Origin: an uncultured Oscillospiraceae bacterium
Lineage (GTDB): Bacteria; Bacillota; Clostridia; Oscillospirales; Oscillospiraceae
Direction: 5' to 3'
Assembly (NCBI GenBank): GCA_947587485.1
Contig: CANPXZ010000004.1
Span: 1-41,673, forward strand
Length of the DNA stretch: 41,673 nucleotides
Part shown: positions 35,011 to 41,673 of the stretch, piece after piece
Layout of the letters: every line of letters starts with the position of its first letter
Numbering within the stretch: the first letter of the stretch is position 1
Notes under the pieces: generated by a model
What the model was told of the DNA's origin: nothing
The model's database searches: none
Seen by the model: only the letters and a program-made list of their open reading frames with translations
Position numbers and translations under genes: made by a program

Positions 35011-35991
35011 ATGAAAAAAGCGGTAGTGACCGGCGCCAGCGGTTTTATCGGTAAGGCGCTGGTGAGAGAGCTTCTGAATCAGGGATGGACGGTCTGGGCG
35101 GTGGTGCGCAGCCCGAATAAGCTGGCGGATCTGGCCCAAGAGCGGCTCATGTGCGTCCGCGCGGAGCTGACAGAGTACGCAGCGCTGCCGGAGCGGATCT
35201 GTGAGCGTGGCTTTGACGCGTTTTTCCATCTGGCATGGGACGGGACGTTTGGCGTCAGCTTCCGGGACTACCATCGCCAGCTGCACAACGCTGCCTATGC
35301 GGCGGACGCGCTGACGGCGGCGGTCGAGTTGGACGCGAAGAGGTTCATTTTCACCGGCACCATCGTGGAACTGGAAGCGAAGCACTATATGATAACGGAC
35401 GGCGGTGCGCCGAGAACGTCCTGTATTTATGGTACGGCCAAAGCGGCGGCGGAGATGATCTGCCGTACGGTGGCCTATGAAAAGCGTCTGCCTATGAATA
35501 CGGCCATATTGGCCAGCGTATACGGGGACGGCGACGAGTCCGGCATGATCCAGAACGTGCTGATTCGTGCCCTGCAAAAGGGCGAGAGCCCCAAGCTGGT
35601 GAGCGGGGAAAACCTGTACGACTGGATCTATGTGGAGGATGTGGTGCGAGGTCTGATCTCCATCGCGGAGCAGGGGGCGGTGGACAAGACGTATTATGTC
35701 GGCCACCGGCAGTTGCAGACGTTCGAGTCTCTTGTGACCCGGACAAGGGATGTGGTGGCGCCGGAGGTTCCCCTGGCCTTTGGGACGCTGGAGGATCGGA
35801 CGGTGACGGACTACACGCTGATAGACCGGGAGGCCCTGTATCGGGACACCGGATTTGAATGTCAGGCCGATTTTGACGAGAGTATCAGAAAAACGGCGAA
35901 TTGGCTCAAAGCCAGAGATAAGGAGGAACACGAGAATATGAATGACAGAAGTACTGTGGTGAATAACCCCACGGGGGGGGGTAAGTTGTAA
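35011..35991 (+). CDS. NAD-dependent epimerase/dehydratase (SDR copy 1 of RmlC-SDR pair); reads into a poly-G leader ORF
   Basis: MKKAVVTGASGFIGKALVRELLNQG...; ends ...KARDKEEHENMNDRSTVVNNPTGGGKL*. Confidence 0.8.
   Translation: MKKAVVTGASGFIGKALVRELLNQGWTVWAVVRSPNKLADLAQERLMCVRAELTEYAALPERICERGFDAFFHLAWDGTFGVSFRDYHRQLHNAAYAADALTAAVELDAKRFIFTGTIVELEAKHYMITDGGAPRTSCIYGTAKAAAEMICRTVAYEKRLPMNTAILASVYGDGDESGMIQNVLIRALQKGESPKLVSGENLYDWIYVEDVVRGLISIAEQGAVDKTYYVGHRQLQTFESLVTRTRDVVAPEVPLAFGTLEDRTVTDYTLIDREALYRDTGFECQADFDESIRKTANWLKARDKEEHENMNDRSTVVNNPTGGGKL
35938..35991 (+). CDS. Possible short leader ORF with its own RBS, containing the G9 tract
   Basis: AAGGAGG upstream of ATG 35938; G9: MNDRSTVVNNPTGGGKL*; G8: MNDRSTVVNNPTGGVSCKLTFLPGVPAYDHAGLHMGGAA* ending TGATG at the next gene. 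Confidence 0.4.
   Translation: MNDRSTVVNNPTGGGKL
35973..35981 (+). repeat. Homopolymer G9 directly followed by TAA
   Basis: ccccacGGGGGGGGGtaagttgtaaacttac. Confidence 0.95.
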
Positions 35992-36033
35992 ACTTACGTT
36001 CCTGCCCGGCGTCCCGGCATATGACCATGCCGG

Positions 36034-36048
36034 CCTCCATATGGGAGG
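36034..36048 (+). promoter_or_regulatory. Small hairpin CCTCC-atatg-GGAGG containing the Shine-Dalgarno of the 36058 gene
   Basis: 5 bp perfect stem including GGAGG, 9 nt before ATG 36058; preceded by CCGGCAT-N6-ATGCCGG. Confidence 0.45.
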
Positions 36049-36057
36049 TGCGGCTTG

Positions 36058-36624
36058 ATGAAGATCACAGAGATGGCCCTTCCGGGCGCGAAGGTCATCG
36101 AACCGACGTATTTTGACGACAATCGGGGCTATAGCACAGAGGCTTATAACGATCGCACCCTGAGAGAGTATGGCATCGACACGAAATTCGTAGTGGACTA
36201 CGAGTGCTACAATCAGGAAGCGGGTACCATTCGTGGTATCCACTTCCAGAATAACCCCCATCCTCAGGTGAAGCTGGTTCGGGTGCTCCACGGCGCGGTT
36301 ATGGACTATATCGTGGATTTGCGGAGGGATTCTCCCACCTTCAAAAAATGGGTCTGCCAGGAGGTATCCGCGAAGAACCGTAAACAGCTCTATCTTCCCA
36401 ACTGCTTTGGTCATACCTATGTGACGTTGGAACCGGGAACCGTGGTGCTGTATAAATTTGACGATTATTACGACCGCCAGTTCGTACGGGCGATCCGCTG
36501 GAACGATCCGCAGATCGGCATCGACTGGCCCATCAGCAATCCGATCCTGTCCGCTGCGGACAGTCAGGCGCCCTTTCTCCGGGACAGCGACGTGAATTTC
36601 ACGGTGGAAGGGAACCCGGTATGA
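36058..36624 (+). CDS. dTDP-4-dehydrorhamnose 3,5-epimerase-like (RmlC copy 2)
   Basis: VIEPTYFDDNRGYSTEAYNDRTLREYGI...AGTIRGIHFQNNPHPQVKLVRVLHG...FGHTYVTL. Confidence 0.85.
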   Translation: MKITEMALPGAKVIEPTYFDDNRGYSTEAYNDRTLREYGIDTKFVVDYECYNQEAGTIRGIHFQNNPHPQVKLVRVLHGAVMDYIVDLRRDSPTFKKWVCQEVSAKNRKQLYLPNCFGHTYVTLEPGTVVLYKFDDYYDRQFVRAIRWNDPQIGIDWPISNPILSAADSQAPFLRDSDVNFTVEGNPV

Positions 36625-37532
36625 AGAGAGTGATCGTGACCGGGGCCAGTGGATTTATCGGACAGCATCTGGTGCGGGCGCTTCTGGACGAGGGCGTTGA
36701 GGTATGGGCGGTTCTGCGCAATGAAAAAGCGCTGGAGGATCTGAAGCGGGATACGCTGCATATCGTGACGGCGGAGTTTGACGAGTACGCGTCTTTGAGT
36801 GAGAAGATCCCGGAGCGCGGATTTGACGCCTGTTTCCATTTGGCCTGGAGCGGAACCTGGGGCAAGCCCTTCGCGGACTATACGCTCCAACTGCAAAACG
36901 CGAAATATGCTGCGGATACCGTAGTGCAGGCCGCAGCACTGGGCTGCGGGCGGTTCGTTATGGTGAGTACGATCGTGCAGTTAGAGGCACAGAGATATAT
37001 GCTCTCTGACGAGGGCACGCCGAGGATCTCCTGCATCTATGGCACGGCCAAGAGCGCGGCGACTATGCTTTGTCGGATCGAGTCGGAGCATCTGGGGATC
37101 GAATGGAACACGGCAGTTCTGTCCAGCGTCTACGGGGTCGGCGACCGCTCGAAGATGATCGAGAACGTTCTGATCGAGAGTTTCATGGCCGGGCAGCGGC
37201 CCAGACTTGTAGAGGGGAACAATCATTATGACTGCACATATGTGGACGATATCGCAAGGGGCCTGATCACGATCGTGGAGAAGGGCCGCGGAGGTCGCAC
37301 CTATTATGTGGGACATCGCCAGCTACAGACGTTCCGGGAGATCGTGGGTCAGATCCGGGATGTGCTGGCGCCGGATATGGAGCTCGTTTTTGGGGAGTAT
37401 CCGGACACGACGCCCATCGATTACTCTCTTTTGGATGTGGGCGCGCTTTATAAGGACACGGGCTTTGAACCGTCGGTTTCTCTGCGGGATGGCATACAGG
37501 CAACGGCGAGGTGGATGCTTCAGCAGAAGTGA
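36621..37532 (+). CDS. NAD-dependent epimerase/dehydratase (SDR copy 2 of RmlC-SDR pair)
   Basis: MKRVIVTGASGFIGQHLVRALLDEG...; close paralogue of 35011-35991. Confidence 0.8.
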   Translation: MKRVIVTGASGFIGQHLVRALLDEGVEVWAVLRNEKALEDLKRDTLHIVTAEFDEYASLSEKIPERGFDACFHLAWSGTWGKPFADYTLQLQNAKYAADTVVQAAALGCGRFVMVSTIVQLEAQRYMLSDEGTPRISCIYGTAKSAATMLCRIESEHLGIEWNTAVLSSVYGVGDRSKMIENVLIESFMAGQRPRLVEGNNHYDCTYVDDIARGLITIVEKGRGGRTYYVGHRQLQTFREIVGQIRDVLAPDMELVFGEYPDTTPIDYSLLDVGALYKDTGFEPSVSLRDGIQATARWMLQQK

Positions 37533-37591
37533 CGGAGTAACATAGAAAATGGTTGTCAGAGCGATTCTTTAAGTTAGGTAAGGGTAGATAA

Positions 37592-38776
37592 ATGGAAAAG
37601 ATCATCGTAGTAGGCAGCGGGTTTTCGGGGGCGATATTGGCCCGGAAAATCGCGGAGGAGCTGGAGCGCAAGGTTCTGATCGTGGAGAAGCGTCCGCACA
37701 TCGGCGGCAATATGTACGACGAGGTGGACGAGCACGGGATCCTGGTTCAGAAGTACGGGCCCCATTTTCTCAACACAAACAATTACCGGGTGATCGCCTT
37801 TCTCAAGCAGTACGCGGCGCTCTTCCCCCACGAGACAAAGCTGCTCAGCTATATCGACGGACAGTACGTGCGGCTGCCGTTCAATTTCAAGACGGTGCAG
37901 CAGCTGGTGGGGCCGGAGCGGTCGGAGGGACTGCTGAAGAAGCTGCGGACGGCGTTCGCGGGCCGGGATCGGGTGCCGATCCTGGAGCTGGTGGATCACG
38001 CCGATCCGGACGTGAGCGCATACGGAAACCTCCTGTTTGAGAAGGCGTACCGGACGTATACGTCCAAGCAGTGGGGCATCCAGCCGGAGGAGATCGACAA
38101 GTATGTTCTCGACCGGGTACCCATGGCCATGAACTACGATGAACGGTATCTGAACAAGGACTTTCAGTACCTGCCCATAGAGGGCTTCACAAAGCTGTTC
38201 GAGCGCATGCTGGATCACCCGAACATACGGGTGGAGCTGAACACGGACGCGCTGGAGAAGCTGACGATGGGCGAGGGGACGGTGTCCTACGGGGGAGAGC
38301 CGGTGCAGTGCCTGATCTGGACCGGCCCCATTGACGAGCTGTTCCATTACCGTTACGGCGCGCTGCCCTACCGGTCACTGGATATCCGTTACAGCTACGA
38401 GGACAAGCCCAGCATCCTGCCCAGCGAGATCATATCCTACCCCCAGGCGCCGGGGTATACGCGCAGCACGGAGTACAGGAAGATCATGTATGACGATGGC
38501 GGCGCCCGGGGCTCGGTGGTGGCCACGGAGTATCCGCTGGCCTATGACCCAAAGGCGGCGGTGGGGAACGTGCCCTACTACCCGGTGGTGACGAAGGCCA
38601 GCAGCGCCGTATACGAGCAGTACCTGGAGCAGGCGGCAGAGTACAGGAATCTCTTCCTGTGCGGGCGTCTGGCGGAATTCAAGTACTACAACATGGACAT
38701 CTGCATCGAGCACGCCCTGGCGTACTTTGAGAACGTGAGGGACTATCTGAAGAGAGATAAAGAGGAGAGCAAATGA
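37592..38776 (+). CDS. glf: UDP-galactopyranose mutase
   Basis: [22 protein letters not shown]...[34 protein letters not shown]...YTSKQWG. Confidence 0.9.
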   Translation: MEKIIVVGSGFSGAILARKIAEELERKVLIVEKRPHIGGNMYDEVDEHGILVQKYGPHFLNTNNYRVIAFLKQYAALFPHETKLLSYIDGQYVRLPFNFKTVQQLVGPERSEGLLKKLRTAFAGRDRVPILELVDHADPDVSAYGNLLFEKAYRTYTSKQWGIQPEEIDKYVLDRVPMAMNYDERYLNKDFQYLPIEGFTKLFERMLDHPNIRVELNTDALEKLTMGEGTVSYGGEPVQCLIWTGPIDELFHYRYGALPYRSLDIRYSYEDKPSILPSEIISYPQAPGYTRSTEYRKIMYDDGGARGSVVATEYPLAYDPKAAVGNVPYYPVVTKASSAVYEQYLEQAAEYRNLFLCGRLAEFKYYNMDICIEHALAYFENVRDYLKRDKEESK

Positions 38777-39648
38777 AAGGTATAATTCTGGCCGGCGGCT
38801 TCGGAACTCGATTGCACCCCATCACAAAGGGTGTGAGCAAGCAGGCGCTGCCCGTATACGACAAGCCCATGATCTACTATCCCCTGTCCACGCTGATGCT
38901 GGCGGGGATCCGGGAGGTGCTCATCATCTCCACGCCCCGAGACGTGCCGGTGTTTGAGGAGATCCTGGGGGACGGGTTCCAATTAGGGATGAGGTTCTCC
39001 TATGCCGTACAGGATCGGCCAAACGGCCTGGCTGAGGCGTTTCTCATCGGTGAGGAATTTATCGGGGGAGACAGGGTTGCCCTGGTGCTGGGGGATAATA
39101 TCTTCTATGGCAGCGGTTTCTCTTCGTTTCTGGCGGAGGCGGTATCCATAAAGGATGGAGCGGTGATTTTCGGCTACCCGGTTCATGATCCCAGAGACTT
39201 TGGCGTGGTGGAGTTTGATGAGACCGGGAAAGTGATGTCTCTTGAGGAAAAACCTGCCCATCCCAGATCCAAGTACGCTGTGCCGGGCCTCTATTTCTAT
39301 GACAACCAGATAGTGGAGATCGCCAAACATATCCGGCCGTCCGATCGGGGCGAGCTAGAGATCACTGCGGTGAACAACGAATATCTGCGTCGAGGCCAGC
39401 TGCGGGCGGTGAAGTTTTTCCGGGGCATGGCCTGGCTGGACACGGGAACCTACGAGGGGCTGCAGGAGGCGTCCCAGTTTGTGAACATCATCCAAAAGCG
39501 CCAGGGCCTGTATGTGTCCTGCATCGAGGAGATCGCCTACCGGCGAGGGTTCATCGACCGGGCACAGCTGCTGCGCCTGGCCCAGCCGCTGATGAAGACG
39601 GAGTATGGACAGTATTTGCAGGCGATTGCCATGGGGGAAGAGAAATGA
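38773..39648 (+). CDS. rfbA: Glucose-1-phosphate thymidylyltransferase
   Basis: [54 protein letters not shown]. Confidence 0.95.
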   Translation: MKGIILAGGFGTRLHPITKGVSKQALPVYDKPMIYYPLSTLMLAGIREVLIISTPRDVPVFEEILGDGFQLGMRFSYAVQDRPNGLAEAFLIGEEFIGGDRVALVLGDNIFYGSGFSSFLAEAVSIKDGAVIFGYPVHDPRDFGVVEFDETGKVMSLEEKPAHPRSKYAVPGLYFYDNQIVEIAKHIRPSDRGELEITAVNNEYLRRGQLRAVKFFRGMAWLDTGTYEGLQEASQFVNIIQKRQGLYVSCIEEIAYRRGFIDRAQLLRLAQPLMKTEYGQYLQAIAMGEEK

Positions 39649-40245
39649 AGAAGATCCTTGTGACAGGGGAGCGGACTTTATCGGCTCCAACCTTGTTCAC
39701 TATGGCTGGAGACCAAGTTGGATGTGGAGTTGCTGGTGAATATCATCCGCTGCTCTAACAACTACGGGTACTATCAGTCTCCAGAAAAGCTGGTTCCCCT
39801 GATGATCCACAGTGCCCTGGAGGACAAGCCCCTGCTGGTCTACAAAGGCGGGATGCAGATCCGGGACTGACTGCATAAGTACAACCACTGTGTGGCCATC
39901 TGAACCGCGCAGGAAAAGGAAGCGCCGAGGGAAATCTACAACGTGGGTGGCAACCACGAGAAGGCAAATCTGCAGATTGCCGGCTGATCCTGCAGGAGTT
40001 GAGTAAGTTGAAGAGCCTGATCACCCATATCGCGAACCGGCCGGGCCATGACTACCGGTACGCCATCGACAATGCCAAAATCTCCACCCAGCTGGGATGG
40101 AAGCCAGCCTATACGTTTAAGGCGGGCATCATCCAGACCGTCTGCTAATATGTGGGCAGCTGGGAGTGGACAGAGCGGATCACCTCCGGGGCCTATCGCG
40201 GATACTATGAAAAGATGTATGCCCAGAATGCCGGATACAGCGCTG
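39645..40245 (+). pseudogene. rfbB: Decayed dTDP-glucose 4,6-dehydratase
   Basis: Fragments in several frames: [86 protein letters not shown], separated by deletions and in-frame stops. Confidence 0.85.
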
Positions 40246-40250
40246 GAGAG

Positions 40251-40289
40251 GGCGTCCGGCCGCCGGGAAACGGCGGCCGGACGCCTTTT
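40251..40289 (+). terminator. Rho-independent terminator
   Basis: GGCGTCCGGCCGCC-gggaaac-GGCGGCCGGACGCC perfect 14 bp stem followed by TTTT. Confidence 0.85.
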
Positions 40290-40581
40290 CGCTAGCCAGC
40301 GGGGACATACTGGGCAGAATAGCTAAAACTTACCAGGAGTTTGCCTGAAAAACGTTTTTCTCTGAGGGACAGAATCGACTGACTTCCCATTTTGCCTTTT
40401 TGCCTTTTGGTATAATGATATCACAAAGGATGCCTCCTTTAACATTAGTTTTCATTCATAAAGTTCTATTCTGTATCTTGTGCACTCCGCAACAGATCAG
40501 TCCATGCCCTGAGCAGATTGAATGGTGGCAATCATCAGAAGATTGCCATTGATCTCGGCAAAGTTCAGCATATAGCCAGCG

Positions 40582-41454
40582 TTGAAAGTTCTGCTCTCTG
40601 AGATAGAAGAACATCCTGTCCGCCTGTTCACTTGCTTTGGATACCGATATGCCGCCGCAAAGGAGTACGGCGTCAGCAAATTTGTCTATGTACCACTCTG
40701 GCAATCTCTCGGAGCGCTGAAAAATAAACTCTATCGTCTCAAGGTGAAAGAGCCCACATATACGGATGAGTTCGTAATGTCCTGGAACGCTTTTCTTGCC
40801 AGTGCTTCCGCAGTTGGCGAGATCGTACCGGCAAAATATGAAAAGGATAAATGCACCGTGATTGGGCACACCGGCGGCACGACAGGCACTCCTAAAGGCG
40901 TCATGTTAAGTGATTACGCTTTCAACTCTATCCCTACGCAGGAGAAGTGGGGCTTTCATTATCTGCCCCATGAGAAACATATGGATATGGTCGTCCCGTT
41001 TGCGGTCTATGGCTTGTCCAACAATCTGCATATTGCCCTGTCGATTGGGATGAACGTGATTTTGATCCCCAAAGTTGCCCCCGAGAAAACGGATGAACTC
41101 TTACAAAAATATAAGCCAAATCACATCACCAGCATCCCGAACTACTGGACGGCCATCCCTCGGAGCAAGCGGCTGAAAGATGAGCTGGCCGGTCTGGCGG
41201 ATGCGCTGGCGGCGGGCCGAGACATCCGGTTCAGCGAGAGCCTTGCCAAGCACGCCGACTGGGCGGAGGAACTGAATACACGGTATATCTTCATGGCGGA
41301 GAATGCGCTGGATATCCTGAAGGACGGGTGGGCCAGGGGTTCTTCCAGGTTCTGGAGTATGCCGGGGTATATAAGCGCACCCTCGAGGAAAAGGCAGCAT
41401 TTTTGCAGTTCACGGATAGCGTGCGATAAGTCCGGGCCGGACGGTGGTTTTTAA
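40582..41454 (+). pseudogene. AMP-binding (acyl-adenylate/acyl-CoA synthetase) fragment, N-truncated and fused to unrelated C-terminal sequence
   Basis: CTVIGHTGGTTGTPKGVMLSDYAF is the AMP-binding P-loop motif; sequence after ~NYWTAIPRSKRLKDEL no longer resembles the family. Confidence 0.6.
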
Positions 41455-41526
41455 CTGTCCAGAAACTCGCCGGCGCCCATCCGCCTGACTGCCGGTATGC
41501 GCGTGGCGATACCAAGAGCGCAAGCA

Positions 41527-41572
41527 ATACTGCGACGGGGTCTGTTGCAAAAAACAGGCCCTGCCGCAGTAT
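41527..41572. other. Long imperfect hairpin (20 bp arms, 6 nt loop)
   Basis: ATACTGCGACGGGGTCTGTT-gcaaaa-AACAGGCCCTGCCGCAGTAT; 17 WC pairs, 2 G-U, 1 mismatch. Confidence 0.7.
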
Positions 41573-41596
41573 ATATAAACAGGGGTACAGGCTTTA

Positions 41597-41673
41597 TGAA
41601 CTGCCCCAAGGAAAGTGGACAGGGAAAAGAAAAGGTTCCTGTGTAGGAAATAAGATTTAAGCGGAGTGGCGCA
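41597..41673 (-). mobile_element. IS3-family element 3' end (same IS, opposite orientation), truncated at window edge
   Basis: TGAACTGCCCCAAGGAAAG terminal sequence and the reverse complement of the ...RHSA* transposase end. Confidence 0.85.

Noticed and set aside
40456-40869. Antisense 137-aa ORF over the AMP-binding fragment
   Set aside because: Antisense to a recognisable AMP-binding motif; no own motifs seen.

Overview
The 41.7 kb window reads as one large surface-glycan biosynthesis locus. Nearly all genes lie on the + strand, and the style suggests a Clostridia/Firmicutes host (inferred only). The locus is bounded on both sides by inverted copies of the 3' end of the same IS3-family element. 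Contents by homology recognised by eye: (i) a GDP-D-glycero-manno-heptose pathway (GmhA, HddA, a fused HddC-GmhB), with HddA and GmhA present twice; (ii) a Gmd-like dehydratase, a ColD-like PLP enzyme with His in place of the PLP lysine, and several GDP-fucose-synthase-like SDRs, suggesting (3,)6-(di)deoxy-heptose or colitose-type sugars; (iii) a 2,6-dideoxy-sugar-type set (2,3-dehydratase, Gfo/Idh ketoreductase, two RmlC-SDR pairs, RmlA) next to a decayed rfbB; (iv) polyprenyl-P-sugar GT2s, a GtrA-fused GT2, GT-C-like membrane proteins, acyltransferase-3 proteins, Glf; (v) large multidomain transferases with coiled coils. The most interesting signals are these. (a) Poly-G tracts (G7-G9) lie exactly where reading frames break. 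Changing each of four tracts to G8 (or G11) restores a radical SAM ORF, a beta-domain/acyltransferase-3 fusion, a double-SDR fusion, and a leader ORF ending TGATG on an RmlC gene whose Shine-Dalgarno lies in a small hairpin. This looks like a multi-gene poly-G phase-variation system. (b) A recurrent, apparently undescribed extracytoplasmic module flanked by TM helices occurs in four proteins. (c) A 15/30-residue 'WTWERYQRTE' repeat is shared by two adjacent proteins. Sequencing or assembly homopolymer error is the main alternative for (a).
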